Assembly: GCF_018613155.1 (NCBI RefSeq)
Contig: NZ_JAGGQU010000021.1
Location: 1 to 64,000 of the forward strand
Reading direction: 5' to 3'
DNA from: Bacillus sp. ISL-55
GTDB lineage: Bacteria; Bacillota; Bacilli; Bacillales; Cytobacillaceae
DNA length: 64,000 bases
The translations under genes and the position numbers were made by a program. The stretch's first letter is position 1; every line of letters starts with the position of its first letter. This document shows, in pieces, positions 17,158-28,991 of the stretch. The notes under the pieces are model-generated. The model made no database searches and was not told where the DNA came from. It saw only the letters and a list, made by a program, of their open reading frames with translations.

Positions 17158-17185
17158 AAAAAAGACCTCCAATTGAGGCCTTTTT
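17158..17185 (-). terminator. Terminator of the Gly/Pro-rich gene
   Basis: AAAAGGCCTC-aatt-GAGGTCTTTT on the minus strand followed by T residues. Confidence 0.65.
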
Positions 17186-17191
17186 CACAAG

Positions 17192-17629
17192 CTAAAATTT
17201 AGAAAGAGCTTTATTAGCATTTTCCGGATATCCAGAGCCGAACGAATCTAAACCTGAATTTCCGTAGAATGGATAACCATTTTCCTGGTATCCACCCCCG
17301 CCAGGCGCCATTGGGTAGCCGGTACCAGCCGAACCAGGATAGCCTGCTGCCCCCACTCCTGGGTAGCCGCCATAACCACCTGGATAGCCGCCTATATTGC
17401 CACCCGGATAACCGCCGAAGCCTGCTCCAGGATAACCGCCAGGAGGGAAGTAACCTCCTCCAGGAAAGCCTGCTCCAGGATATCCGAAAGGTGGTGGCGG
17501 CAATGGACGGGGAGCGGCCAAAGCACCGCCAAGGAAGCCACCCGCTAAACCGCCCAAAAACGGCAACCAGCCAAAACCAGTGCCAAATCTATAATCATTT
17601 CGTCGAAAACCATTTCCATATGGATGCAT
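17192..17629 (-). CDS. Gly/Pro/Tyr-rich low-complexity protein, possible spore coat or surface protein
   Basis: A 145-residue protein. Residues 1-20 are basic and aromatic. Residues about 20-40 form a small hydrophobic Gly-rich segment (FGWLPFLGGLAGGFLGGALA). The rest is built of GYPG, GFPGG and GGYPG repeats. The ATG at 17629 follows AGAGGAGG; longer in-frame starts have no ribosome site. Gly-Tyr-Pro repeats are seen in several Bacillus coat and exosporium proteins, but I do not recognise a named family. The function is not assigned. Confidence 0.7.
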   Translation of the reverse strand: MHPYGNGFRRNDYRFGTGFGWLPFLGGLAGGFLGGALAAPRPLPPPPFGYPGAGFPGGGYFPPGGYPGAGFGGYPGGNIGGYPGGYGGYPGVGAAGYPGSAGTGYPMAPGGGGYQENGYPFYGNSGLDSFGSGYPENANKALSKF

Positions 17630-17777
17630 CTTTAAAAACCTCCTCTTCTCCATGTTTATGCATGTTTTGCCTACTTTGTCTGGGCCCAACGCATGCAGTA
17701 TCCCAAAACCATTGCTAATAAAACTGCAATGATGGAACAAGAGGTGAAATCAATCGCATGAACAGATGTCCAATGGA

Positions 17778-18218
17778 TTATGGGATATTCAATTCCATTA
17801 CAGTCGAGACAGGTTCAAACCCTAAACTTTCACAAAGTATCCTGGAGGGATTTCCATTGAACACATTAAGCTGGATTGTCTTTATCCCAAACGCCTTAAA
17901 CTCATTAATCGCCGCTACCGCAAGTTCCCGGGCGACACCCGATTTTCTGTACTTTGGGTAAACATATACACTGAGCAAATTTCCCACGACCTGGCCTTTC
18001 ATAGTATTCAAATCTGTAACCAGGAGAATCCATCCCCTCAGTCTGCGTTGTTCTATATCGATGAGAAAATAGCCTCCATTTTGAATGACGGACATAAAAA
18101 GGTTATACGCATTCTGAGCATTATTTTCAGCATAGCCCATCGAGCTTTCCTTCATCACTTTCCCGGACAGCTGAATAAGATGGTTCGTCTCTTCCAGAGT
18201 TGCTCTTCTGATCGCCAT
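17778..18218 (-). CDS. GNAT-family N-acetyltransferase
   Basis: A 146-residue GNAT fold. It starts MAIRRATLEETNHLIQL, has the acetyl-CoA motif A region VGNLLSVYVYPKYRKSGVARELAVAAINE (Q/RxxGxG/A variant RKSGVA, residues about 90-100) and motif B with NVFNGNPSRILCESLGFEPVS. It would acetylate an amine; the substrate is unknown. GGGGT precedes the start. It is monocistronic and convergent with no gene nearby. Confidence 0.85.
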   Translation of the reverse strand: MAIRRATLEETNHLIQLSGKVMKESSMGYAENNAQNAYNLFMSVIQNGGYFLIDIEQRRLRGWILLVTDLNTMKGQVVGNLLSVYVYPKYRKSGVARELAVAAINEFKAFGIKTIQLNVFNGNPSRILCESLGFEPVSTVMELNIP

Positions 18219-18296
18219 ATACCAAACCCCAATTCAAAGATGTTATGTACTAATATATTGAAGCTTCGTGAAGCGGGTGCCCGTCATCGATGAACA

Positions 18297-18585
18297 AAAA
18301 GCGCAAGCGCCTTGGTCAGCCCCGACAAGCGCTGCCCGCCGATAACGCCACGTCCTGTGGCTGGCGGGTCTAGCACATCGTGTGCCTCTGAGGCCCTGCC
18401 AATGAAGTCGCTCTTTGACTTCATTGGCAGGACTGAAATCGAAATGTATAGCCGACTGCCCAGAAACGCAGAAACTGGAGACTCCGACAAAGAAGCGCTT
18501 TTTGCTTCTGCCAGCGGAGTAGAAGTTTCGGAGTTTCTAGGAGGTGACACTGGACAAGCGACTCGAAGGGCTAGGCGCTGGAGCT
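18297..18585. repeat. MITE-like repeat, long copy (family R1)
   Basis: It begins AAAGCGCAAGCGCC and ends GGCGCTGGAGCT, and the segments just inside (TTGGTCAGCCCC and GGGCTAGGCG) are inversely related, so the element has terminal inverted repeats. It contains a nested palindrome centred on GACTTCATT at about 18408-18432 and extra internal sequence compared with the 114-bp copy at 19987. Open frames across it are not convincing. Confidence 0.75.
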
Positions 18586-18620
18586 GTAACCTTGATCAAT
18601 CGTAAATAAAATCCAAAATA

Positions 18621-18650
18621 AAAACATCAGCTAGAAAGCTGATGTTTTAA
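18621..18650 (-). terminator. Intrinsic terminator downstream of tmRNA
   Basis: AAAACATCAGCT-ttct-AGCTGATGTTTT on the minus strand with a following T run. Confidence 0.85.
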
Positions 18651-18664
18651 AGTCAAAATAAAAA

Positions 18665-18688
18665 TCCACCAACATATGTATTGGTGGA
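18665..18688 (-). terminator. Hairpin overlapping the tmRNA CCA end
   Basis: TCCACCAA and TTGGTGGA flank an 8-nt loop, and TTTTTATTTT follows on the minus strand. The 5' arm is the last bases of the mature tmRNA, so a terminator-like hairpin would compete with the acceptor stem. Confidence 0.5.
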
Positions 18689-18698
18689 GACGGTGGGA

Positions 18699-18971
18699 CG
18701 TGCTATTCCATGCTTTCGTCATGGCACTGACTATATCTTGAACCTGCATTTACAGGTCCTCCGGCGTATTATGCGAGATGTAGTTTTATCCGGACTCCCG
18801 AATAGATCACGCATCCTAGTACTGCCAGGTTGGCAGCCTATAAGTCGATACATGGCTGTTGGATTGCTCCACATACCACTCGGCATTGCCCTATCGCTAT
18901 TCGCGACTTAGGTTTCACCGATAAAGCCGGATTTTCACTTGCGTGTTGCCACACAAGGCGACTAATTACTA
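18699..18971 (-). other. Group I intron in the tmRNA T-loop
   Basis: The tmRNA T-arm is split after TTCGAT by 273 nt. The 5' exon ends in U and the intron ends in G, as group I splicing requires. Intron bases 10-13 (GTCG) can pair with exon CGAT, with a U.G pair at the splice site. The near-canonical S (P7) element AAGATATAGTC lies at 18739-18729, preceded by an R-like AAACTAC. No endonuclease gene is present. Exact joining gives a perfect 5-bp T stem with a 7-nt loop. Self-splicing itself is inferred. Confidence 0.88.
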
Positions 18972-19189
18972 ATCGAACCCACGTCCAAAGATATTGGCAC
19001 TTAAGCTTCTACGAGTGTAGTCGGCATATTGGCGATTCGCTGGTCCTTTTGCCTACCGACAGGCGGCCGGCCAGCTAGCCTGGTTGTTCTCTTCCTTCAT
19101 CCTCAGGCGGTGGAATCCGGCGTAGCCCACTTAGAGTGAGTCCGCTACCCTACCACATGGGCGATGGAGGGGCGAACCGCTATGCAGTA

Positions 19190-19225
19190 TTAAGCTGCGA
19201 AAGCGAAGTTGTTGTTTTGTTTGCC
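19190..19225 (-). other. tmRNA tag-peptide reading frame
   Basis: Eleven codons GKQNNNFAFAA plus TAA, starting at resume codon GGC. The hydrophobic FAFAA end suits ClpXP-type proteolysis. Confidence 0.9.
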
Positions 19226-19326
19226 AGTTATAGGCGTTGACGTTTTTACGAGGCCGATCCCCTCGACTCGCCACCTAAGCTCAAACTACCCCTGTCGAAT
19301 CCGTAACGTCCCCATATAAAAGGTTG

Positions 19327-19398
19327 CTGTATCCATGATACAGACGTTAGGAGAACTCGGAAAGCCGAGCATTAAGTTATGTTGTCACTCGTGGTGAC
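19327..19398 (-). other. tmRNA 5' leader with three hairpins
   Basis: Between the promoter and the mature 5' end lie three perfect short stems: GTCAC/GTGAC (19384-19398), CTCGG/CCGAG (19356-19369) and CTGTATC/GATACAG (19327-19343). The leader of about 85 nt is presumably removed by RNase P. Confidence 0.6.
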
Positions 19399-19405
19399 AG
19401 TTATT

Positions 19406-19433
19406 ATTATAACACACTGAGTACTTTTTTCAA
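19406..19433 (-). promoter_or_regulatory. Promoter of ssrA
   Basis: Minus-strand TTGAAA (19433-19428), 16-bp spacer, and consensus TATAAT (19411-19406). Confidence 0.75.
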
Positions 19434-19461
19434 CTGGTACACTCTTCCTCAGCTGACAAGC

Positions 19462-19929
19462 TTACATTTTCTGGCGTTCGCGGAATGCACGCTCAATATC
19501 ACGACCTGCTTCCTTCTTCTTAAGAGTTTCACGCTTGTCATAGTTCTTTTTACCCTTACCAAGACCGATTAAAACCTTTGCGAATCCGTTCTTCAGATAA
19601 ATCTTCAACGGCACAAGCGCATATCCTGCTTCCTTCGTTTCACCGATCAATTGAGCGATTTGCCGTTTGTGAAGCAATAACTTCCTTGTGCGCAGCGGAT
19701 CATGGTTATAACGGTTCCCCTGTTCATACGGGCTGATGTGCAGGTTATATAAGAATAACTCACCATTATGGACTTTTGCGTAGGAATCTTTTAGCTGGAC
19801 GCGTCCGTTGCGGATCGATTTGATCTCTGTTCCCTGAAGGACCACTCCGGCTTCATATGTTTCTTCGATGAAATAGTCGTGGTTCGCTTTTTTATTCTGT
19901 GCGACGACCTTTCCCTCACCTTTTGGCAT
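19462..19929 (-). CDS. smpB: SsrA-binding protein SmpB
   Basis: A 155-residue protein of standard length. It has [29 protein letters not shown] at the N-terminus, the OB-fold stretch [15 protein letters not shown], and the C-terminal basic tail [25 protein letters not shown]. SmpB binds the tRNA-like domain of tmRNA and places it in the ribosomal A site; the tail mimics an mRNA in the channel. The gene sits directly upstream of ssrA, as in B. subtilis, and follows rnr, whose product degrades the faulty mRNA. A ribosome site (AAGGGGGAAG) precedes the ATG. Confidence 0.97.
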   Translation of the reverse strand: MPKGEGKVVAQNKKANHDYFIEETYEAGVVLQGTEIKSIRNGRVQLKDSYAKVHNGELFLYNLHISPYEQGNRYNHDPLRTRKLLLHKRQIAQLIGETKEAGYALVPLKIYLKNGFAKVLIGLGKGKKNYDKRETLKKKEAGRDIERAFRERQKM

Positions 19930-19986
19930 AAAAACTTCCCCCTTCTATTTCTCTCATTTTAGCAAATATCCCCTTCTCCCACAACG

Positions 19987-20100
19987 AAAAGCGCAAGCGC
20001 CTTGATCAGCCCCGACAAGCGCTGGAGGGCCGACCAAAGAAGTCGTTCTTTGACTTCATTTGGCGGACCGAAGCGACTCGAGGGGCTAGGCGCTGGAGCT
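19987..20100. repeat. MITE-like repeat R1, short copy
   Basis: A 114-bp copy running from AAAAGCGCAAGCGCC to GGGGCTAGGCGCTGGAGCT, with the inner palindrome AAGTCG-TTCTTT-GACTT. It lies between smpB and rnr. Confidence 0.78.
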
Positions 20101-20110
20101 AGACAATACG

Positions 20111-20150
20111 AAAAGCGCAAGCGTCTTGGTCAGCCCCGACAAGCGCTGCC
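20111..20150. repeat. MITE-like repeat R1, 5' fragment
   Basis: AAAAGCGCAAGCGTCTTGGT and following bases repeat the left end of the neighbouring copy and then stop, so this is a truncated tandem insertion. Just after it, at 20169-20195, AGAGAGC and GCTCTCT form a hairpin with TTTTT on the plus-strand side. Confidence 0.65.
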
Positions 20151-20204
20151 GGCAATAGAGGGCAACAGAGAGCCCCTTCAGCAGGAGCTCTCTTTTTCAA
20201 TTGC

Positions 20205-22595
20205 CTATTTTCTCTTTTTTGATTTACGTTTTGCGGCCGGGGCATTCTCGAAGAATTTCTTCTTCTTGTTCTTCGGTTTTGATCCAGAGCCTGAACCGGA
20301 ACCGGAGCCATTTCTGCCTCCTCCTGATCCTCTACCACTTTCGGAACCTCTGCTGCCTCGCTTGCCTTCTTCTTCTTTACCTCGGCGCGGCTTTTTGTCG
20401 CTGCTGCCGGTTTTGAAGATTTTTGGCTGGGCCGGACGCTCACGTCTTGGCGTGCCCTTCATGCCGACGATTTCAAAATCAATCGAGCGCTCATCTTTGT
20501 TCACCTTGATGACTCGGACGGTAATTTCATCCCCAATCCGGAAGACATTGCCTGTTCGCTCGCCAATCATCGCCAGATGGCGTTCATCATAACGGTAATA
20601 ATCATCTGTCATGTAGCTGACATGTACCAGGCCTTCGATTGTGTTAGGAAGCTCGACAAACATCCCAAAGTTCGTAACAGAGCTGATGATGCCGTCGTAT
20701 TCCACACCAACCTTGTCTTCCATGTATTCCGCTTTCTTAAGTTCATCGGTTTCACGTTCGGCTTCGACAGCGCGGCGTTCCATATTGGATGAATGCTCGG
20801 CGATATCCGGCAGCATTGCATTCCATTTTTCCTTCGTTGCCTGGTCAAGCTTGCCCTCGATCAAGTAGGTTCTGATCAAGCGGTGGACAATCAAGTCAGG
20901 ATAACGGCGGATTGGTGATGTAAAGTGCGTGTAGAACTCTGTTGAAAGCCCGAAGTGTCCGAGGCTTTCAGGATAGTATTTCGCCTGTTGCATCGAACGG
21001 AGCATGACCGTTGAAACGACCATTTCCTCCGGCTTGCCCTGGACTTCCTCGATGATTTCCTGAAGTGCTCTTGGGTGTACTCCGTTTGCGGATCCTCTGA
21101 CAAGGTATCCGAAGTTTGTGATGAAATCAAAGAATTTTCTCAGCTTATCCTCTTTTGGATCTTCGTGAATACGATAGATGAATGGCACATCCAGCCAGTG
21201 GAAATGCTCAGCGACCGTTTCGTTCGCCGCCAGCATGAATTCCTCGATCAGCTTTTCAGCGACAGAACGCTCTCGCAGAACAACATCCGTTGGTTGGCCT
21301 TCTTCATCAACCAGTACCTTTGATTCTTTAAAATCAAAATCGATGGCGCCTCTTTCCATCCTTTTTTTACGAAGGATAGCGGCCAGCTCTTCCATCATCT
21401 CAAACATTGGAACAAGAGAATCGTAACGTGAGCGCGTTTCTTCGTCTTGATCAACGAGAATCCTGTTCACATCAAAATATGTCATTCGCTCAGTCGTCTT
21501 GATGACACTCTGATAGATTTCATGATCTACGACCTGGCCGTCAGGAGAAATCTCCATATTACACGATAGCGTCAGTCGGTCGACTTTCGGATTCAATGAG
21601 CAGATTCCGTTTGATAGTCTGTGCGGAATCATCGGAATTACCCGGTCAACCAGATACACACTCGTTGCACGTTCTTCTGCTTCGCGGTCAATCGGTGAGT
21701 CCTCGGTTACATAGTACGTAACATCTGCGATATGGACACCAAGTTTATAATTGCCGTTTTCAAGTCTTGTGACCTGAACAGCATCGTCAAGGTCCTTTGC
21801 ATCGGCGCCGTCAATTGTGACGATGACTTCATCACGCAGGTCGCGGCGGTTCGCAATCTCACTCTCATTAATCTGGTCAGGCGCATTATTCGCCTGCTTG
21901 AGAACTTCATCCGGGAACTCCATTGGCAGTCCGTGCTTGTGAATGACCGATAGGATATCGACGCCAGGGTCATTTTTATGGCCGAGAATCGCGGTAACCT
22001 CTCCCTCAGCACTTTTGCGTCCCTCAGGATAGCTCGTCAATTTTACGACGACCTTATGCCCTTCGACTGCACCCATCCCTGCCTCTTTCGGTATGAAGAT
22101 GTCACTTGTGAACTTTTTATCATCTGGAATCACAAAACCGAAGTGCTTGCTTTCGGTGTAGGTACCTACAATTTGCGATACACCACGTTCGAGAATGCGC
22201 ACAACTGTCCCTTCGCGGCGCTGTCCAGAGCTGTCCGATGAGACTCGCACAAGGACTGTGTCACCGTTCATCGCATTGCTCGTTTCATTCGGCGGAATGA
22301 AGACATCATCCATGCCCTGTTCCTCAGTGATGACAAACGCAAACCCCTTGGCATGGGCACTGTAGCGTCCGCGTACGAGATTCATTTTTTCAGGGAGTCC
22401 GTACCTATCACTTCGAGTCCTGACGACTAGCCCCTTTTCCTCCATAACCACTAACGCTTTAACAAAATCCTTGAATGTCGAGGAGTCCTCGATTCCAAAG
22501 GCGCTTTCCAATTCTTGAACTGTAAGAGGTTTGTAAGCTTCATCCTTCATATAATGCAATAGCCTGTCTATATGGCCTTTAATATTCTCATCCAT
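20205..22595 (-). CDS. rnr: Ribonuclease R
   Basis: A 796-residue 3'-5' exoribonuclease of the RNB family. It has an N-terminal winged-helix region, two cold-shock domains (about 85-230), and the RNB domain with catalytic [15 protein letters not shown] (acidic cluster near residue 270) and [15 protein letters not shown]-like [15 protein letters not shown]. An S1 domain lies at about 640-720, followed by an unusually long tail of Lys, Arg, Gly and Ser (GSGSGSGSG) that probably binds RNA. RNase R degrades structured RNA and tmRNA-released mRNAs. It follows est and precedes smpB in the conserved order. The Gly/Ser repeat tail is longer than usual. Confidence 0.97.
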   Translation of the reverse strand: MDENIKGHIDRLLHYMKDEAYKPLTVQELESAFGIEDSSTFKDFVKALVVMEEKGLVVRTRSDRYGLPEKMNLVRGRYSAHAKGFAFVITEEQGMDDVFIPPNETSNAMNGDTVLVRVSSDSSGQRREGTVVRILERGVSQIVGTYTESKHFGFVIPDDKKFTSDIFIPKEAGMGAVEGHKVVVKLTSYPEGRKSAEGEVTAILGHKNDPGVDILSVIHKHGLPMEFPDEVLKQANNAPDQINESEIANRRDLRDEVIVTIDGADAKDLDDAVQVTRLENGNYKLGVHIADVTYYVTEDSPIDREAEERATSVYLVDRVIPMIPHRLSNGICSLNPKVDRLTLSCNMEISPDGQVVDHEIYQSVIKTTERMTYFDVNRILVDQDEETRSRYDSLVPMFEMMEELAAILRKKRMERGAIDFDFKESKVLVDEEGQPTDVVLRERSVAEKLIEEFMLAANETVAEHFHWLDVPFIYRIHEDPKEDKLRKFFDFITNFGYLVRGSANGVHPRALQEIIEEVQGKPEEMVVSTVMLRSMQQAKYYPESLGHFGLSTEFYTHFTSPIRRYPDLIVHRLIRTYLIEGKLDQATKEKWNAMLPDIAEHSSNMERRAVEAERETDELKKAEYMEDKVGVEYDGIISSVTNFGMFVELPNTIEGLVHVSYMTDDYYRYDERHLAMIGERTGNVFRIGDEITVRVIKVNKDERSIDFEIVGMKGTPRRERPAQPKIFKTGSSDKKPRRGKEEEGKRGSRGSESGRGSGGGRNGSGSGSGSGSKPKNKKKKFFENAPAAKRKSKKRK

Positions 22596-22682
22596 TAATA
22601 AATCCCTCCTTTATTGGGCTATTTTCGTAATCTTGTCAACTCATGGTGTAAAAAACAACACAATAAATTTTTTTATATGTTT

Positions 22683-23429
22683 TTATTCTTTCCAATTTAA
22701 TGACTCGAGAAACTCGAAAACATCTTCATGGAGCTGATCACGTTCTTTATCAAGAGTGATGACATGCCCTGATTCTTCATACCACTTCAACTTTTTATGT
22801 TCAGACTCGATGTTGTCATGGATGATATTCGCACTGTCAGGGTCAATGATGATGTCATTTCGCGCCTGGACAACAAACGTCGGGGTATAAATCAGGTCGA
22901 TGCTTCCTCGGACTTCTTTTATTAACTCCTGGAGGTCTTTCAGAGTGGCCATCGATTTCTGTTCAAGCTCTTTTACTTCCGCCTCGATTTGCTCCTCAGG
23001 TTTGCCTTCCATCCTCTTATACTCGCGCGCATACTCGAGCACACCGCGGTACATTAATTCTTCCGTCTTAAGATGCATCGGTGCGCACATTGGCACGATT
23101 CCCATGAGTGGCTTGGTATATCCGAGTTTCAGCGATAGTACACCACCCAGAGATAAACCAGCAACAGCAATCTCTTCGTAGCCTTCGTTTTTCAGGAATT
23201 CATAGCCATCAAGCGCATCCTGCCACCAATCCTCAGGCCCAGTATGTATCAGTTCTTCCGGCGGGACTCCATGTCCTTTAAAAACAGGCGCATGGCTGGT
23301 ATACCCTTTTCCTTCTAAAAAACGTCCCAGCATCCTGACGTCCGCAGAATTGCCGGTAAAACCATGCAGCAGCAATACCGCTCTTTTTCCAGCTTTAAAT
23401 GTAAAAGGTCTTGGCACTAACTTTCTCAT
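22683..23429 (-). CDS. est: Carboxylesterase of the Est30 (YvaK) family
   Basis: A 248-residue alpha/beta hydrolase matching the length of Bacillus Est30. The oxyanion HGFTGN and the nucleophile elbow GLSLGG (Ser near 94) are visible, with a C-terminal GHVITLD His and an Asp in NDIIIDPDS completing the triad. It hydrolyses short to medium acyl esters in the cytoplasm; the physiological substrate is unknown. The start at 23429 ([11 protein letters not shown]) follows GAGGGAG and matches the known family start; the longer frame is not needed. It lies in the conserved secG-est-rnr-smpB order. Confidence 0.93.
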   Translation of the reverse strand: MRKLVPRPFTFKAGKRAVLLLHGFTGNSADVRMLGRFLEGKGYTSHAPVFKGHGVPPEELIHTGPEDWWQDALDGYEFLKNEGYEEIAVAGLSLGGVLSLKLGYTKPLMGIVPMCAPMHLKTEELMYRGVLEYAREYKRMEGKPEEQIEAEVKELEQKSMATLKDLQELIKEVRGSIDLIYTPTFVVQARNDIIIDPDSANIIHDNIESEHKKLKWYEESGHVITLDKERDQLHEDVFEFLESLNWKE

Positions 23430-23566
23430 TTTCCTACTCCCTCTATCAGATATCTTACTTAGTTTTAACAAACCTGCTTGTAACATTCAATTAAAAGCCT
23501 TTAAATATGTAAATACCCATATTCACCAGAAATATGTGAGGATTTCGCTTATGTAAACACAATAAA

Positions 23567-23592
23567 ACCCGGCCTCTATTGAAGCCGGGTCA
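23567..23592 (-). terminator. Terminator of secG
   Basis: ACCCGGC and GCCGGGT arms on the minus strand followed by TTTTATTG. Confidence 0.75.
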
Positions 23593-23601
23593 TTGTGTGT
23601 A

Positions 23602-23835
23602 TTATAGTTCGAAATAAGTAACGGCAATAGTCAAGACAAAGAATAAAACAGACAACACGATTGTAACACGGTGCAAGACAAGGTCAAGGCCTCTTGCCTT
23701 TTGCTTACCGAACAATTGCTCAGCGCCGCCAGAAATCGCACCGGACAGACCAGCACTCTTGCCTGATTGAAGAAGAACAACTCCAATCAACCCAAGGCTG
23801 ACAATCACTAAAAGAACAGTTAATAATGTATGCAT
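23602..23835 (-). CDS. secG: Preprotein translocase subunit SecG
   Basis: A 77-residue protein with two membrane helices (residues about 3-23 and 52-74) joined by the conserved loop [21 protein letters not shown]. SecG is a small accessory subunit of SecYEG and helps SecA-driven protein export. It follows an A/G-rich ribosome site and heads the conserved secG-est-rnr-smpB group, with a terminator immediately after. Confidence 0.95.
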   Translation of the reverse strand: MHTLLTVLLVIVSLGLIGVVLLQSGKSAGLSGAISGGAEQLFGKQKARGLDLVLHRVTIVLSVLFFVLTIAVTYFEL

Positions 23836-23924
23836 GACGTACCTCCCGATAAAACTGCTAACAGTATTTTAAATTTATCACATTTTCAGGAATGAAACAA
23901 TACTTGTCCGAATTGTTCTGAATT

Positions 23925-24773
23925 TTATTGGGCAGGTACTTTGATTTCCATGACTTTTAATGCAATGGTGCGGGAAGCAGCGCATTTGATCTGTACAGCA
24001 GGTCCGAAACCGGTGGTGCATTGATAACCGTTCTTGTATAAAATCTCCAGAATGTCTTCCACCGCCTTCACGGTTTGCGAACGGTCTCCCCCAGCATCAT
24101 GGAAAATAATCACGTCTCCTGGCCGAGTATCGGATATGACATTTTGCGTGATCTTTGCCGCACCAGGCCTGCTCCAGTCACGAGTCTCCTGATGCCATGA
24201 CCAGAGGATGACATTGTAGCCGCCTTCAATTGCGGTATCGACAATTTCCTTATCATAATAGCCTGCAATCGGCCGGAACAGGGAGGGTTTGTTTCCAGTC
24301 AGGCCTTGAATGACCTCGGCGTTCTTATCCAGTTCCTTTTTGAGCATCGCTGGAGAATAGCCGTCCCGGAAGCGGTGCCTGTAGGTGTGATTCCCGATTT
24401 CATGCCCTTCTGCTGCCTGCCGTTTAACGATTTCCGGGTATCTTTCCGCCTCCTCGCCAATCACGAAAAAAGTCGCCTTGGCCTTGTATTTTTTCAAGGT
24501 GTCAAGGATTTGGGGAGTATAGGTAGGATCAGGTCCGTCATCAAATGTAAACGCCACAAGCTTCTCTTCTACCGGGATATCCCAGAAAACGTGGCCTGTC
24601 TTTTCAAATTTCGCTCTTTTCAATGAGGAAGGCGCCTCTTCCTTAATATCGGATTTTTTTAATGTTGATGTTGTTTCATCGGAGTTTTCCACCGCTTTAG
24701 CTACAGCGGCTTCCGAGCCGATTGAGGGTGTGGAGAAAGTGAGTAAGATTGCGGCGACGAGAAACTTTTTCAT
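23925..24773 (-). CDS. Secreted polysaccharide deacetylase (NodB domain)
   Basis: A 282-residue protein. The signal peptide spans residues 1-20 or so (MKKFLVAAILLTFSTPSIGS), then a linker, then the NodB domain. Motif 1 is AFTFDDGPD, motif 2 GHEIGNHTYRH (zinc His pair), motif 3 RPIAGYY (with Ile-Ala where RPPYG is typical), motif 4 WSWHQETRDW and motif 5 VIIFHDAGGD. It would deacetylate GlcNAc or MurNAc in peptidoglycan or another extracellular glycan. The altered motif 3 recalls PdaB-like and other divergent members. It is monocistronic. Confidence 0.88.
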   Translation of the reverse strand: MKKFLVAAILLTFSTPSIGSEAAVAKAVENSDETTSTLKKSDIKEEAPSSLKRAKFEKTGHVFWDIPVEEKLVAFTFDDGPDPTYTPQILDTLKKYKAKATFFVIGEEAERYPEIVKRQAAEGHEIGNHTYRHRFRDGYSPAMLKKELDKNAEVIQGLTGNKPSLFRPIAGYYDKEIVDTAIEGGYNVILWSWHQETRDWSRPGAAKITQNVISDTRPGDVIIFHDAGGDRSQTVKAVEDILEILYKNGYQCTTGFGPAVQIKCAASRTIALKVMEIKVPAQ

Positions 24774-24921
24774 AACTACCTGCTCCCATCTTAGTTGAGT
24801 TTTAAGTTAGTATTGTGGATTTTCGACCAGTTTATTTCATATCTGGAGGGTTGCCTATTTTTACTAGTAGAAGGGGGGATCTATTGCGGGATACTGTGGA
24901 AATAAGATACCTTTCTAATCA

Positions 24922-25124
24922 TTGACATTTTGAGTAGCTCATCCTCTTGAAATGTCCATTAAACCTCGCTTATTAGACATTTATAATAGCTCATCCTCTT
25001 AAAATGTCCATTAAACCTCGCTTATTAGACATCTTGTGTAGCTCATCCTCCGGAGATGTCCCTTATATCTCTCTTATTAGCCAATTTAAAATACTCAGCA
25101 CTCATAATGTCCCTCAATCCACAA
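24922..25124. repeat. Tandem hairpin array, exact 52-bp period
   Basis: Four units align at 24922, 24973, 25025 and 25077. Each has (TT)AGACATTT, the shared core TAGCTCATCCTCTT, the inverse AAATGTCC, and the linker ATTAAACCTCGCTTA; the fourth is degenerate. The hairpin arms match those of the array at 9-150. The array fills most of the gap between eno and the deacetylase; 24774-24921 shows nothing else. Confidence 0.8.
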
Positions 25125-25157
25125 AAAAACACCGGCAGCATCGTCATGCCACCGGCG
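25123..25157 (-). terminator. Terminator of the glycolytic operon (after eno)
   Basis: Minus-strand GCCGGTGGCAT-gacg-ATGCTGCCGGT followed by seven T residues. Confidence 0.8.
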
Positions 25158-25207
25158 TCCTGATCTAACGGATTTCCTCGCAACAATAGCGATTCTTCCT
25201 CGCAATA

Positions 25208-28841
<3,634 letters not shown>

Positions 28842-28991
28842 TCACAGCTTTGTAATGCTTTATTAAAAAAGTTCCCACTGGATGTTGGGCTAAACTATTT
28901 TATCTTTGCTTGAGCGGCTAGGACAACAGCGGTCAGGATCCGCACCCTTACACTGCTGCCTGCACCGTCTTGCTAATCTTTAATTCAAATC

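Larger units (their letters stand above)
18682..19313 (-). ncRNA. ssrA: Transfer-messenger RNA (tmRNA), intron-containing
   Basis: The gene starts GGGGACGTTACGGATTCGAC (19313 down), like B. subtilis ssrA, and ends CCGTCTCCACCA (18682). The tag frame starts at GGC after TATAACT and encodes GKQNNNFAFAA then TAA (19225-19190), close to known Bacillus tags of the AGKQNN type. Removing the intron at 18699-18971 leaves about 359 nt and rebuilds a T-arm of GTGGG-TTCGATT-CCCAC. With SmpB, encoded just upstream, it rescues stalled ribosomes and tags the peptides for proteolysis, including by ClpP (also in this window). The CCA is encoded. Confidence 0.95.

Noticed and set aside
17192-17629. Calling the Gly/Pro-rich protein GerQ because cwlJ is nearby
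   Set aside because: GerQ has a conserved C-terminal domain that is missing here, and the gene is 6 kb from cwlJ.
18312-18605. Frames within the R1 repeat (97 and 88 codons, both strands)
   Set aside because: The same sequence occurs as a non-coding repeat at 19987, with frames broken there.
18681-18911. 76-codon frame antisense to the tmRNA 3' end and intron
   Set aside because: The region is explained by tmRNA exon and group I intron; no ribosome site.
20002-20592. 196-codon frame over the R1 repeat and rnr end
   Set aside because: It is antisense to the rnr Gly/Ser tail and reads through a repeat; its PEPEPEP run mirrors the GSGSGS codons.
24922-25124. CRISPR array
   Set aside because: Units are nearly identical over their full 52 bp with no unique spacers, and no cas genes are in the window.
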